The position numbers and the translations under genes were made by a program. 64,000 nucleotides of DNA from Aromatoleum toluclasticum ATCC 700605 (GTDB lineage Bacteria > Pseudomonadota > Gammaproteobacteria > Burkholderiales > Rhodocyclaceae): positions 1-64,000 of the forward strand of contig NZ_KB899512.1 in assembly GCF_000378245.1 (NCBI RefSeq). The letters are read 5' to 3'. The notes below the pieces were generated by a model. It had not been told where the DNA came from and did no database searches. It saw only the letters and a program-made list of their open reading frames with translations. Below are positions 9,799-19,696 of this stretch, one piece after another (within the stretch, counting starts at the first letter, position 1; each line of letters opens with the position of its first letter).

Positions 9799-11562
9799 TT
9801 ACATCGACTGCGGCGCCGACACGCCCAGCAGCGCGAGGCCGTTGGCGAGCACCTGGCGCACGGCGGCGGCGAGCGCCAGGCGCGCGAGCTTCAATGCCTC
9901 GTCGTCGACCAGCATGCGCTCGGCGTTGTACCAGCTGTGGAACTCGCCGGCGAGATCCTTGAGGTAGAAGGCGATCTGGTGCGGCGCGTAGTCGGCCGCG
10001 GCGCTCTGGATCAGCTCGGCGAAGGCACCCAGGCGCGCGCACAGCGCCAGTTCGCGCTCGTTCTCGAGGCGCGCGAGATCGGCCGCGGCCAGCTCGCCGG
10101 CTTCGCCGCCCCACTGCTGCAGCACCGAGCACACGCGCGCGTGGGCGTACTGCACGTAATAGACCGGATTCTCGTTGCTCTGGCTCTTGGCGAGGTCGAG
10201 GTCGAAGTCGAGGTGCTGGTCGCTTTTCCTCAGCACATAGAAGAAGCGGCACGCATCGTTGCCGACTTCGCGGCGCAGCTCGCGCAGCGTCACGAACTCG
10301 CCCGAACGCGTCGACATCGCGGCCTTCTGACCGTTGCGGTACAGCACCGCGAACTGCACCAGCGACACTTCGAGCTTCTCCGGCGGCAGGCCGAGCGCGG
10401 CGATCGCACCCTTCACGCGCGGGATGTAGCCGTGGTGGTCGGCGCCCCAGATGTCGATGACGCGATCGAAGCCGCGCTCGTACTTGTTCAGGTGGTAGGC
10501 GATGTCGGACGCGAAGTATGTATACAGGCCGTTGTCGCGCTGCACGACGCGGTCCTTCTCGTCGCCGAAGGCGGTCGAGCGGAACCACTTGGCGCCGTCC
10601 TGCACGTAGATGTGGCCGCGCTTTTCCAGGTCGGTCACGACGCGCTCGACCAGGCCGGTGTCGAACAGGCTCTTCTCCGAGAACCACTTGTCGAAATGCA
10701 CGCCGAACTCGTGCAGGTCGTCGCGGCCGTCGCCGAGCTGCTCGTTGAGCGCGAAGCCATGCACGAAGGGGTAGTCTTCGCCGAGCAGGCTCTTGGCGTT
10801 GGCGATCAGCACGTCGAGGTGCTCCTCGCGCTGGTTCTTCGCCTCGTCGTCCTTGCGCTCGGCCGCGGGCAGGCCCGGCGCGCCGTCGAGGATCTGCGCG
10901 ACGGTGACCTTGGCGAAACGATCCTGGTGGCCCTCGCGCATTTCGCGCGCCATCTCGATGACGTAGTCGCCCTGGTAGGCGTTGGGCGGGAAGTCGATCT
11001 CGATGCCGTGGAAGGCGAGGTAGCGCAGCCAGGTGGACAGCGCGAGGATGTCCATCTGCCGGCCGGCGTCGTTGATGTAGTACTCGCGCGTGACGTCGTA
11101 GCCGGCGAAGTCGAGCACCGCGGAGAGCGACGCCCCGTAGGCCGCACCGCGGCCGTGCCCGACGTGCAGCGGGCCGGTCGGGTTGGCCGAGACGAACTCG
11201 ACCTGCACCTTGGTGCCGCTCCGCGCGCCGCGGCCGAATTCCTCGCCGCGTGCGAGCACCTCGGCGACGACCGAGGTCTTCGCACCGGAATTCAGCGTGA
11301 AGTTGATGAAGCCGGCGCCGGCCACCTCGGTCTTCGCAACCAGCGGCGATGCCGGCAGCTCGGCCAGCAGCATGTTCGCCAGATCGCGCGGGCTGCGGCG
11401 CAGCGGCTTGGCGAGCTGCAGCGCGAGGTTGGTGGCGAAGTCGCCGTGACCGGCCTGCTTGGGGCGTTCCAGCTGGATCGGGGTTTCGGTCAGATCGGGG
11501 GCGACGCTCTTCAGCGCGGCACGCAGCAGGTCGGCAAGTTGGACTTTCGGATCGGCGCTCAT
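9799..11562 (-). CDS. argS: Arginyl-tRNA synthetase
   Basis: 587 residues, normal for the family. Class I synthetase charging tRNA-Arg in the cytoplasm. The N-terminal additional domain includes the HGDFATN segment. The HIGH-type signature is HVGHGR at residues 133-138 within ANPTGPLHVGHGRG, and the KMSKS-equivalent is AAMSTRSGEFVTL. The C-terminal DALR anticodon-binding domain contains YYVQYAHAR and ends with a typical helical bundle. Divergent from ubiB, with about 150 bases between the chosen starts. Confidence 0.97.
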   Translation of the reverse strand: MSADPKVQLADLLRAALKSVAPDLTETPIQLERPKQAGHGDFATNLALQLAKPLRRSPRDLANMLLAELPASPLVAKTEVAGAGFINFTLNSGAKTSVVAEVLARGEEFGRGARSGTKVQVEFVSANPTGPLHVGHGRGAAYGASLSAVLDFAGYDVTREYYINDAGRQMDILALSTWLRYLAFHGIEIDFPPNAYQGDYVIEMAREMREGHQDRFAKVTVAQILDGAPGLPAAERKDDEAKNQREEHLDVLIANAKSLLGEDYPFVHGFALNEQLGDGRDDLHEFGVHFDKWFSEKSLFDTGLVERVVTDLEKRGHIYVQDGAKWFRSTAFGDEKDRVVQRDNGLYTYFASDIAYHLNKYERGFDRVIDIWGADHHGYIPRVKGAIAALGLPPEKLEVSLVQFAVLYRNGQKAAMSTRSGEFVTLRELRREVGNDACRFFYVLRKSDQHLDFDLDLAKSQSNENPVYYVQYAHARVCSVLQQWGGEAGELAAADLARLENERELALCARLGAFAELIQSAAADYAPHQIAFYLKDLAGEFHSWYNAERMLVDDEALKLARLALAAAVRQVLANGLALLGVSAPQSM

Positions 11563-11709
11563 GGCACTCGGAGTTGCGTAAAAGGGCTGAATTATAGCGG
11601 ATAGCCGGGGTCCGGCCCGTACGCGTCGCTCATGTCATGCCGAAGACCGGCTTTCGCGGCGCGGCCTTTCGGGCTAAAGTCCGCCCTTTCCCCCGCCCGG
11701 CAATCCAAA

Positions 11710-13239
11710 GTGCGTCTCTTCCGCCTCGCCAAGATCATCACCGTCGGCCTGCGCTTCGGCCTCGACCAGATGGTGCTCGAAGCCGACTCGAGCGGGCGCC
11801 TGGGCAAGCTGTGGCACGTGGTGTTTTTCTGGCGCCACCCCAAGGCGCCGCGCGGCGAGCGCCTGCGGCGGGCGCTGGAATCGCTGGGCCCGATCTTCGT
11901 CAAGTTCGGCCAGATGCTGTCGACGCGCCGCGACCTGCTGCCGCCCGACCTCGCCGACGAACTCGCGCTGCTGCAGGACCGCGTCCCGCCCTTCCCGAGC
12001 GAGCAGGCGCTGAAGGTGCTGGAGGACCTCTACGGCAAGCCGGTCGACGAGGTCTTCGTAGACTTCGAACGCACGCCGGTCGCCTCGGCATCGGTCGCGC
12101 AGGTGCATTTCGCGCGCCTGCCCGACGGCACCGAGGTCGCGGTGAAGATCCTGCGCCCGGGCATCGAGCCGGTGATCGTGCACGACCTCGCGCTGCTCGA
12201 CACCGCGGCGGCGCTGCTCGAGAAGCTATGGCCCGAGGCGCGGCGCCTGAAACCGCGCGAAGTGGTCGCCGAGTTCAGCAAGTACCTGCACGACGAGCTC
12301 GACCTGATGCGCGAGGCGTCGAACTGCTCGCAGCTGCGGCGCAACTTCACCAGCTCCAAACTGCTGCAGGTGCCCGAGGTGTATTGGGACTGGTGCGGCA
12401 AGTCGGTGATGGTGATGGAGCGCATGCGCGGCGTGCCGATCTCGCAGCTCGACGCGCTGCGCGCGCAGGGCACGGACCTGAGGGCGCTGTCGCGCGCAGG
12501 CGTGGAGATCTTCTTCACGCAGGTGTTCCGCGACGGCTTCTTTCATGCCGACATGCACCCCGGCAACATCTTCGTGCATGCCGACGGACGCTACATCGCG
12601 CTCGACTTCGGCATCGTCGGCACGCTCACCGAGGTCGACAAGAGCTACCTCGCGCAGAACTTCCTCGGCTTCTTCAAGCGCGACTACAACCGCGTCGCGC
12701 GCGCCCACATCGAGGCCGGCTGGGTGCCGGCGCACACCCGCGTGGACGAGTTCGAGAGCGCGATCCGTGCGGTGTGCGAGCCGATCTTCGACCGCCCGCT
12801 GAAGGACATCTCCTTCGGCAAGACGCTGCTGCGCCTCTTCCAGACCGCGCGCCGCTTCGAGATGGAAGTGCAGCCGCAGCTCGTGCTGCTGCAGAAGACG
12901 CTGCTCAACATCGAGGGACTCGGCCGCCAGCTCGACCCCGAGCTCGACCTGTGGAAGACCGCCAAGCCCTTCCTCGAGCGCTGGATGGACGAGCAGATGG
13001 GCTGGCGCGGCCTGCTGCGCAACCTCAAGGACGAGGCGCCGTCCTGGGCCGGCACGCTGCCGCAGATCCCCCGCCTCGTGCATCGCGTGCTCGACTCGAC
13101 GGCCCACCGCCACGAAGTGCAGAGCGGCGAGCTGGAGCGCCTCGCCCGTGCGCAGCGCACGCAGGGGCGCGTGCTGTGGCTCATCGGTGCGCTGCTCGCG
13201 ACGCTGGTCGGGCTGGAGCTGTACCGCATCTTCGGCTGA
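11710..13239 (+). CDS. ubiB: UbiB, ubiquinone biosynthesis atypical kinase/ATPase
   Basis: Member of the ABC1/ADCK/UbiB family needed for ubiquinone biosynthesis. It shows the KxGQ motif ([15 protein letters not shown]), the alanine-rich loop ([13 protein letters not shown]), an HxDxHPGN catalytic segment ([13 protein letters not shown]) and the metal-binding ALDFGIVG. C-terminal hydrophobic residues ([15 protein letters not shown]) fit membrane anchoring. I place the start at the GTG at 11710, giving 509 residues beginning VRLFRLAKI, which is how UbiB proteins usually begin. An in-frame ATG at 11632 would add 26 unlike residues. No strong Shine-Dalgarno sequence is visible at either start. 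UbiB and the anaerobic ubiUVT genes occur in the same window. Confidence 0.93.
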   Translation: MRLFRLAKIITVGLRFGLDQMVLEADSSGRLGKLWHVVFFWRHPKAPRGERLRRALESLGPIFVKFGQMLSTRRDLLPPDLADELALLQDRVPPFPSEQALKVLEDLYGKPVDEVFVDFERTPVASASVAQVHFARLPDGTEVAVKILRPGIEPVIVHDLALLDTAAALLEKLWPEARRLKPREVVAEFSKYLHDELDLMREASNCSQLRRNFTSSKLLQVPEVYWDWCGKSVMVMERMRGVPISQLDALRAQGTDLRALSRAGVEIFFTQVFRDGFFHADMHPGNIFVHADGRYIALDFGIVGTLTEVDKSYLAQNFLGFFKRDYNRVARAHIEAGWVPAHTRVDEFESAIRAVCEPIFDRPLKDISFGKTLLRLFQTARRFEMEVQPQLVLLQKTLLNIEGLGRQLDPELDLWKTAKPFLERWMDEQMGWRGLLRNLKDEAPSWAGTLPQIPRLVHRVLDSTAHRHEVQSGELERLARAQRTQGRVLWLIGALLATLVGLELYRIFG

Positions 13240-13381
13240 TCGGACTGCGCGGCAGACGCGCAATACGTCACGCGCCGGATCGCGCGCGCCGGCAGCGCCT
13301 GAACGAATCCCTGCCTCCTGCGTCGAACGCATAAGCGCATCGACTATTCGCCCGCACCCGCCGCGGGCAGGGAGGATGGCC

Positions 13382-15538
13382 ATGACTCACTCCGCGCCGC
13401 TTCACGTCCCGCCGCATGCCGAGCTGCGCGCCGTCGTGCAGGTCATCGGTGTCGCCTCCGCGCTGGGGGCGCCCGGCCACGGGCCGGCGGCCGGCCCGGC
13501 CGCCCTCCAGCACCACGGCCTGCTGCAGCGGCTCAAGGGAACCGGCATTGCCGCGAGCTGGCAGGAAACCCTCATCCCGCTCACGGAGCCTCCTCCCGGC
13601 GCGCAGATGCGCGAACGCCTGGATGCGGTCGGCGGACTCGCGCAGCGCGTCGCGGACCACCTCACCGCCCTCGCGCCCGGCGTATTCCCGCTCGTGATCG
13701 GCGGCGACCACGCCGTGGGCATCGGCACCTGGCGCGGCATCGCCACCCGCCTGGCGCCGCGCGGCGCACTGGGCCTGATCTGGATCGACGCGCACCTCGA
13801 CAGCCACACCGAGCGCAGCACGCACTCGGGCAACATCCACGGCATGCCGCTCGCGGCCCTGCTGGGTGAAGGCGACGCGGCGCTGACGGGCGTCAGCGGG
13901 CCGAAGCTCGCCCCGGCCAACGTCGTGATCATCGGCGCGCGCGCGTGGGAGCACGAGGAACATGAACGCCTGACGCGGCTCGGCGTGCAGGTCTTCGACA
14001 TGGCGGAAGTGCGCGAGCGCGGCATGGCCGCCGTGTTCTGCGACGCGCTGAGCGTCGTGCGCGAGCGCACGGCGGGCTTCGGTGTCAGCATTGATCTCGA
14101 CGCGCTCGACGCCGCCGCCTTCCCCGCCGTGACCTGCCCGGAAACGGAGGGCATCGCGCCCGACGAGCTGTGCGCGGCGCTGCTCGCGCTGCGTGGCTGC
14201 GGCGATTTCGTCGCGATGGAGATCGTCGAGTACCTGCCCGAGCGCGACCCCGGCGGAATGTGCGCGGACTGGGTCGCGAACCTCGCCGGCGCGGCGCTGG
14301 GCCCCTCGACCTATCTGCTGCGTGCGAAGGAGCGCGAGTTCGGCGCGCACAACTATGCGCCGCTGCCGGTCGTGTTCCACCACGGCAAGGGCATCTGGCT
14401 GTGGGACGTCGAGGGGCGGCGCTACCTCGACATGATGAGCGCCTACTCGGCGGTGAGCTTCGGCCACGCCAACCCGCGCCTGCTGCGCGCGCTCAACGAC
14501 CAGGCGCAGCGCCTCGCGCTGACTTCGCGCGCGTACTCCAACGACCGCCTGCCGCTGCTGATGGAGCGCCTGTGCGGCCTGCTCGGCTACGAGCGCGTGC
14601 TACCGGTGAATACCGGCCTGGAGGCGGTCGAGACGGCGCTCAAAACCGCGCGCAAGTGGGGCTACAAGGTCAAGGGCATCGCCGCCGACAAGGCGGAGAT
14701 CATCGCCTGCGAAGGCAACTTCCACGGCCGCTCGATCACCATCGTCGGCATGTCGTCGGAAGAACAGTATCGCGACGGCTTCGGCCCCTTCCCCGCCGGC
14801 TTCAGACGCATACCCTACGGCGACGCGGACGCGCTCGAAGCGGCGATCACGCCCGACACCGCCGCCTTCCTCGTCGAACCGGTGCAGGGCGAAGGCGGCA
14901 TCATCGTGCCGCCGACCGGCTACCTCGCGCGCTGCGCCGAGATCTGCCGGCGCCACAACGTGCTGCTGATCGCCGACGAAGTCCAGACCGGCCTCGGCCG
15001 CACCGGGCGTCTGCTCGGCTGCGACCACGAGGGCGTGCATCCGGACGGGCTGATCCTCGGCAAGGCGTTGGGCGGCGGCCTGCTGCCGGTGTCGGCCTTC
15101 CTCGCCGACGCCACGGTGATGGACGTGCTCCATCCGGGCGACCACGGCTCGACCTTCGGCGGCAACCCGCTGGGCGCGGCCGTCGCGCTGGAAGTGCTCG
15201 CGATCCTCGAAGAGACGCGCCCCTGGGAACATGCCGCGCGCCTTGGCGAACGCCTCATGGCCCGCTTCCGCGACGCGCGCCTGCCGTGCATTCGCGAGGT
15301 GCGCGGGCGCGGCCTGCTGGTCGGCCTCGAACTCGATCCGGCGCGGCTGCGCGCCCCCGTCGCGGCAGAGCTGCTGCTCGCGCGCGGCATCGCCACCAAG
15401 GATACGCACAACACCGTGATTCGCTTCGCGCCGCCGCTGGTGATTACCGAGGCCGAACTCGACGCGGCCGCGGAGCTCGTCATCGATACGCTCGCCGCCG
15501 CCGGCGCGCATCGCGGACAGGAACCGCTGCAGCCCTGA
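13382..15538 (+). CDS. Fused arginase - ornithine aminotransferase
   Basis: One uninterrupted frame of 718 residues. Residues 1 to about 305 are an arginase/ureohydrolase with all six manganese ligands (His110 in GGDH; Asp136, His138, Asp140 in DAHLDSHT; Asp238 and Asp240 in SIDLDALD) plus SGNIHGMP. Residues from about 315 are a class III PLP aminotransferase of ornithine aminotransferase type (AHNYAPLPVVFHHGKGIWLW, Asp532 in ADEVQTGLGRTG, PLP lysine Lys561 in LGKALGGGLLP). Expected chemistry: arginine to ornithine plus urea, then ornithine to glutamate semialdehyde. The ATG at 13382 has GGGAGG at the right distance; the ATG at 13376 is too close. The segment after the last metal ligands, DAAAFPAVTCPETEG, departs from the usual DPxxxPGxGTPxxGG, so agmatine or another guanidine compound is possible. 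A transporter gene follows. Confidence 0.92.
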   Translation: MTHSAPLHVPPHAELRAVVQVIGVASALGAPGHGPAAGPAALQHHGLLQRLKGTGIAASWQETLIPLTEPPPGAQMRERLDAVGGLAQRVADHLTALAPGVFPLVIGGDHAVGIGTWRGIATRLAPRGALGLIWIDAHLDSHTERSTHSGNIHGMPLAALLGEGDAALTGVSGPKLAPANVVIIGARAWEHEEHERLTRLGVQVFDMAEVRERGMAAVFCDALSVVRERTAGFGVSIDLDALDAAAFPAVTCPETEGIAPDELCAALLALRGCGDFVAMEIVEYLPERDPGGMCADWVANLAGAALGPSTYLLRAKEREFGAHNYAPLPVVFHHGKGIWLWDVEGRRYLDMMSAYSAVSFGHANPRLLRALNDQAQRLALTSRAYSNDRLPLLMERLCGLLGYERVLPVNTGLEAVETALKTARKWGYKVKGIAADKAEIIACEGNFHGRSITIVGMSSEEQYRDGFGPFPAGFRRIPYGDADALEAAITPDTAAFLVEPVQGEGGIIVPPTGYLARCAEICRRHNVLLIADEVQTGLGRTGRLLGCDHEGVHPDGLILGKALGGGLLPVSAFLADATVMDVLHPGDHGSTFGGNPLGAAVALEVLAILEETRPWEHAARLGERLMARFRDARLPCIREVRGRGLLVGLELDPARLRAPVAAELLLARGIATKDTHNTVIRFAPPLVITEAELDAAAELVIDTLAAAGAHRGQEPLQP

Positions 15539-15565
15539 AGCGTACCAAGCCGGCAGTCAGATACA

Positions 15566-15607
15566 ACCGTTCGCCCGGAGCATGTCAAAGGGCTCGGCCC
15601 GAACGGT
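15566..15607. repeat. Dispersed inverted-repeat element (copy 2)
   Basis: ACCGTTCG at 15566-15573 and CGAACGGT at 15600-15607 form a perfect 8-bp inverted repeat that continues imperfectly inward (CCGGAGC / GGCTCGG). The same outer arms flank the element at 40536-40625. It lies in the gap between the arginase-OAT fusion and the symporter and may act as a transcription terminator. Confidence 0.55.
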
Positions 15608-15791
15608 GCTTGGTTGCCGGCGGGATAAGCGGTCTGCGGCGCTGCGGCCGGCCCGACCGCCGCACCAGAAAGGTGCATAAAGGCCGCGCCGCGCAAGGGA
15701 TTCAAGCCTCCCGCACGGCTGGATTCGTTGCTAAACTTTGCGCCCGCCGTTTTTGTTCCATCTCCACCTGTCACCGCGCAAAGGTCCAAGC

Positions 15792-17261
15792 ATGCTGGTC
15801 GGCTTCGTCATCGCTTATCTCCTGGTCTCGATCGGCGTCGGCCTGTATGCCGCCACCAAGGTCAAGAACACATCGGACTACGTCGCGGCCGGCCGCCACC
15901 TGCCGCTGTATATCGTCACCGCGACGGTGTTCGCGACCTGGTTCGGCGCCGAGACCGTGCTCGGCATCTCGGCCACCTTCCTCGACGAAGGCCTGCGCGG
16001 CCTGTGGTCCGACCCCTTCGGCGCCTCGCTGTGCCTGATCCTCGTCGGCCTGTTCTTCGCCCGGCCGTTGTACCGCCTGAACCTGCTGACCTTGGGTGAC
16101 TACTACCGCATGCGCTACGGCCGCACGGTCGAGGTGCTGTGCTCGAGCGCGATCGTGCTGTCCTACCTCGGCTGGGTCGCGGCCCAGATCACGGCACTGG
16201 GCCTGGTGTTCAACATCCTGTCCGCCGGCTCGATCTCGAACGAACAGGGGATGCTGATCGGAGCGAGCATCGTGCTCGTGTATACGCTGTTCGGCGGCAT
16301 GTGGTCAGTGGCGCTCACCGACTTCATGCAGATGACGATCATCATCATCGGCCTCTTCTACATCGCCTGGCTGGTCGGGGACATGGCGGGCGGCGTGGGC
16401 ACAGTCGTCGCCCATGCGAACGAGGCGGGCAAGCTCAACTTCCTGCCTGAATTCGATGCGAAGGACATGATCGCCTTCGTCGCCGGGATCCTGACCATGG
16501 GCTTCGGCTCGATCCCGCAGCAGGACGTGTTCCAGCGCGTGAACTCGGCGCGCAACGAGCGGACCGCCGTGACCGGCACGCTGCTCGGCGGTTCGGGCTA
16601 CTTCCTGTTCGCCTTCGTGCCGCTCTTCATCGCCTACTCGGCGACGCTGATCGATCCCGCGCTGGTTGCGCAATACCAGGAAAGCGACAGCCAGCAGGTT
16701 CTGCCGCAGCTGATCCTGCAGCGCACGCCGATCTTCGCGCAGGTGATGTTCTTCGGCGCGCTGCTGTCGGCGATCATGAGTACCGCCTCGGGCACGCTGC
16801 TTGCGCCTTCCGTGACCTTCTCCGAGAACATCCTGCGCGGCACCTTCCCGAAGATGAGCGACCACAAATTCCTGTGGCTCACCCGCTCCATCGTCGTCGT
16901 GTTCGCGCTGCTGATCACGTGGTACGCGACGCACACCGACGAAAGCATCCACGGCATGGTCGAGAACGCCTACAAGGTGACCCTCGCAACCGCCTTCGTG
17001 CCGCTCGCCTTCGGCCTGTACTGGAAGCGCGCAACGACACAAGGCGCGCTGGCGTCGATCTTCGTCGGCCTCGTGAGCTGGGTGCTGCTCGAGATCGTCG
17101 CCCCGGAAGCCGGCGTGCCGCCGCACTTCGCCGGCATGCTGGCGGGCATCGCCGCGATGCTCGCCGGCTCGCTGCTGCCGCAGACCCTCGTCAAGCCGAC
17201 CCACGGCCACGTCGCCGAGCACCTGCACACCGCGCACTCGACCACGCACGCAGGACGCTGA
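15792..17261 (+). CDS. Sodium:solute symporter family protein
   Basis: 489 residues with about 12-13 hydrophobic helices. The N-terminus (MLVGFVIAYLLVSIGVGLY, then SDYVAAGRHLP and TVFATWFGAETVLGIS) is typical of the SSS/PutP superfamily, which couples Na+ entry to uptake of amino acids, sugars or other solutes. I chose the ATG at 15792 (AAAGG upstream); an earlier in-frame ATG at 15738 lacks support. The C-terminus is cytoplasmic and His-rich. It follows the arginase-OAT gene by about 250 bases, so an amino-acid substrate such as arginine or ornithine is attractive, but this rests only on position. Confidence 0.85.
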   Translation: MLVGFVIAYLLVSIGVGLYAATKVKNTSDYVAAGRHLPLYIVTATVFATWFGAETVLGISATFLDEGLRGLWSDPFGASLCLILVGLFFARPLYRLNLLTLGDYYRMRYGRTVEVLCSSAIVLSYLGWVAAQITALGLVFNILSAGSISNEQGMLIGASIVLVYTLFGGMWSVALTDFMQMTIIIIGLFYIAWLVGDMAGGVGTVVAHANEAGKLNFLPEFDAKDMIAFVAGILTMGFGSIPQQDVFQRVNSARNERTAVTGTLLGGSGYFLFAFVPLFIAYSATLIDPALVAQYQESDSQQVLPQLILQRTPIFAQVMFFGALLSAIMSTASGTLLAPSVTFSENILRGTFPKMSDHKFLWLTRSIVVVFALLITWYATHTDESIHGMVENAYKVTLATAFVPLAFGLYWKRATTQGALASIFVGLVSWVLLEIVAPEAGVPPHFAGMLAGIAAMLAGSLLPQTLVKPTHGHVAEHLHTAHSTTHAGR

Positions 17262-17357
17262 CGCGCTTCGGCACTGCAAAACGGTTCGCACCTCGCGCCG
17301 CCAATGCCTATGCTTCGTGCAGGGGCATTCGCGCGCGGCAGCATCGCGGCAACACCT

Positions 17358-17392
17358 CCGGCGTAGGTACCGGCGTATTACCCGTACGCCGG
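17358..17392. repeat. Repeated CCGGCGTA motif and hairpin upstream of the GMC operon
   Basis: CCGGCGTA occurs at 17358-17365 and 17370-17377 (12-base period), and its reverse complement TACGCCGG at 17385-17392. The second and third form a hairpin with a 7-base spacer. No T tract follows. It lies 65 bases before the Tat-subunit start codon and could be an operator or a weak terminator for the symporter gene. Confidence 0.45.
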
Positions 17393-17456
17393 AGCGCGAT
17401 GGAATACTGCTTCGCAGTCAGGGCACCCAGACCCCGATGCAACGAGGAGACGAACC

Positions 17457-18071
17457 ATGCAAGCAATCCGGATCGCCACGGCGAGCCGCGGTGCAGCGTC
17501 GGCCGCGACCAACGGGCATCAAGTGCCGCTGACGCGGCGCGAGTTCCTTAAAGGCACGGGCATCCTGCTCGGCACCTTGGTGATCGGCACCCCGATCGCC
17601 GCGCTGGCGCCCTCGCGGGCCTGGGCGCTCGAGCTCAAGGCGCTCGACACGGCCACCGGCGACGCCCTGCTCAAGTTCGGCCGCGTGCTCTATCCGCACC
17701 CGAACCTCCCCGACGCCGTATACGCCCTGCTCGTCAAGGACCTCGACGCGATGGCCGCAGCCGACCCGAAGCTGGCCGGGCAACTGCGCGACGGCGTCGC
17801 AGGCCTCGACCGCGCGACCGGTGGCGCGTTCGCCAAGGCCAAGCCCGCCGCACAACTGGCCGCCGTGAAGGCGATCGAAGGCAAACCCTTCTTCGCGACG
17901 GTGCGCGGCAAGTGCGTGACCGCCCTGTACGACAACGAGATGACGTGGACGGCCTTCGGCTACCCCGGCGAGTCCTTCAGCAAGGGGGGCTACATCCGGC
18001 GCGGCTTCCAGGATCTGAAGTGGCTGCCCGACCCGCCCGAGGGCGCGAGCCCGCCGCCCTTCCTGGGCTGA
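17457..18071 (+). CDS. Tat-exported small subunit, gluconate 2-dehydrogenase subunit 3-like
   Basis: 204 residues. The twin-arginine signal TRREFLKGTG (Arg27-Arg28), a hydrophobic stretch and an AWA-type cleavage region show export of a folded protein or complex. The mature part carries no cofactor motif. Its size and its place just before a GMC flavoprotein match the small subunit of membrane-bound FAD-dependent sugar-acid or alcohol dehydrogenases. GAGGAG precedes the ATG at 17457. The flavoprotein gene starts 37 bases downstream, so the two are probably one operon. Inference: this subunit carries the signal-less flavoprotein through the Tat system. Confidence 0.72.
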   Translation: MQAIRIATASRGAASAATNGHQVPLTRREFLKGTGILLGTLVIGTPIAALAPSRAWALELKALDTATGDALLKFGRVLYPHPNLPDAVYALLVKDLDAMAAADPKLAGQLRDGVAGLDRATGGAFAKAKPAAQLAAVKAIEGKPFFATVRGKCVTALYDNEMTWTAFGYPGESFSKGGYIRRGFQDLKWLPDPPEGASPPPFLG

Positions 18072-18108
18072 TCGACACCTCGCAAATCACGGCATCCGGA
18101 GGCAGGAC

Positions 18109-19677
18109 ATGGCGAAGATCGCATTCGACGACGACTCCGCGGTCGTCATCATCGGTTCAGGCGCGGGCGGCGGCACATTGGCGAACGAGTTGTGCCAGAA
18201 AGGCATCAAGGTGGTCGTGCTCGAGGCGGGCGCGACGCAGTCCGTCGCGAGTTTCATCAACGACGAGTGGAAGTCCTTCTCGCAGCTCGCGTGGCTCGAC
18301 GCGCGCACGACCTCGGGCAACTGGCGCATCGCGAAGGACTTTCCGGGTCTGCCGGCGTGGATCTGCAAGACCGTCGGCGGCACGACGACGCACTGGGCGG
18401 GCGCATCGCTGCGCCTCCAGGAACACGAGTTCAAGGTCCGCACGCATTACGGCGCGATCAAGGGTGCAAACCTGATGGACTGGCCGCTGACACTGAAGGA
18501 CATGGAGCCCTGGTACGACAAGGCCGAGGACAAGATGGGCGTGACCCGCACCCACGGCATTCCGGGCCTGCCGGGCAACAACAACTTCAAGGTGATGCAC
18601 GCCGGGGCGACGAAGCTCGGCTACAAGGAGGTGCACACCGGACGCATGGCGATCAACAGCAAGCCGCGCGACGGCCGCGGCAGCTGCCAGCAGATCGGTT
18701 TCTGCTTCCAGGGCTGCAAGAGCGGCGCGAAGTGGTCCACGCTGTACACCGAGCTGCCCAAGGCCGAGGCGACCGGCAACCTCGATCTTCGCCCCGAGTC
18801 CCACGTCACCCGCATCGAGCACAATGCGGCCGGCAAGGTCAGCGGCGTCGTGTATGTCGACAAGGCCGGTCAGGAGCAGCGGCAGAAGGCGCGCATCGTG
18901 TGCGTCGCCGGCAACTCGATCGAGACGCCGCGCCTGCTGCTGATGTCGGCGAGCGACAAGTTCCGCGACGGCCTCGCGAACTCCTCGGACCAGGTCGGAC
19001 GCAACTACATGCGCCACATGACGGGCTCGGTGTACGCAGCCTTCAAGGAGCCGGTGCATATGTTCCGCGGCACGACGATGGCCGGCATCGTGGGCGACGA
19101 GGCGCGCAACAACCCGAAGCGCGGCTTCGTCGGCGGCTACGAGATGGAGACGCTGTCGCTGGGCGTGCCCTTCATGGCGGCCTTCCTCAACCCCGGCGGC
19201 TGGGGCGAGGAGTTCGCGTGGTGGATGGAACACTACAGCCAGCTCGCCGGCATGTGGCTGGTCGGCGAGGACATGCCGCGCGAGAGCAATCGCGTCACGC
19301 TGAACGCGAAGGTCAAGGACAAGTACGGCAATCCGGTGCCCAATGTGCACTTCGACGATCACGCCAACGACATCGCGATGCGCAGCCACGCCTACACGCA
19401 GGGCGAGCGCATCTACAAGGCCGCCGGCGCGATCCGCACCTTCCGCACGCCGCCCTACCCCTCGACGCACAACCTCGGCACCTGCCGCATGGGGACCTCG
19501 GCGGCCGACAGCGTGTGCAACGCGTACGGGCAGACGCACGACATCCCCAACCTGTTCATCTCCGACGGCAGCCAGTTCACCACCGGCGGCGCGGAGAATC
19601 CGACGCTGACGATCGTCGCCCTCGCGATCCGCCAGGCCGATCACATCGCCACCCTGATGAACCAGCGGGCGCTCTGA
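18109..19677 (+). CDS. GMC-family FAD-dependent oxidoreductase
   Basis: 522 residues. The FAD-binding motif IIGSGAGGGTLA (residues 14-25) and LEAG lie at the N-terminus. The C-terminal GMC block includes HNLGTCRMG and SDGSQFTTGGAENPTLTIVA. It has no export signal of its own. Members oxidise alcohols, sugars or sugar acids; the substrate here cannot be named. The paired Tat subunit lies directly upstream. The cytochrome c subunit commonly encoded beside such enzymes is missing here, so electrons must leave by another route or the cytochrome is encoded elsewhere. Confidence 0.85.
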   Translation: MAKIAFDDDSAVVIIGSGAGGGTLANELCQKGIKVVVLEAGATQSVASFINDEWKSFSQLAWLDARTTSGNWRIAKDFPGLPAWICKTVGGTTTHWAGASLRLQEHEFKVRTHYGAIKGANLMDWPLTLKDMEPWYDKAEDKMGVTRTHGIPGLPGNNNFKVMHAGATKLGYKEVHTGRMAINSKPRDGRGSCQQIGFCFQGCKSGAKWSTLYTELPKAEATGNLDLRPESHVTRIEHNAAGKVSGVVYVDKAGQEQRQKARIVCVAGNSIETPRLLLMSASDKFRDGLANSSDQVGRNYMRHMTGSVYAAFKEPVHMFRGTTMAGIVGDEARNNPKRGFVGGYEMETLSLGVPFMAAFLNPGGWGEEFAWWMEHYSQLAGMWLVGEDMPRESNRVTLNAKVKDKYGNPVPNVHFDDHANDIAMRSHAYTQGERIYKAAGAIRTFRTPPYPSTHNLGTCRMGTSAADSVCNAYGQTHDIPNLFISDGSQFTTGGAENPTLTIVALAIRQADHIATLMNQRAL

Positions 19678-19696
19678 GCCCACGGGGGAACGAAAC

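Noticed and set aside
9937-11604. Open frame of 555 codons antisense to argS
   Set aside because: A shadow of the synthetase codons with low-complexity composition. The same holds for similar long frames opposite ubiB, the GMC gene and ctaD.
13382-15538. Two separate genes or a frameshift artefact for arginase and OAT
   Set aside because: The frame is continuous, with no stop and no internal ribosome site plus start at the junction, and both domains are complete.
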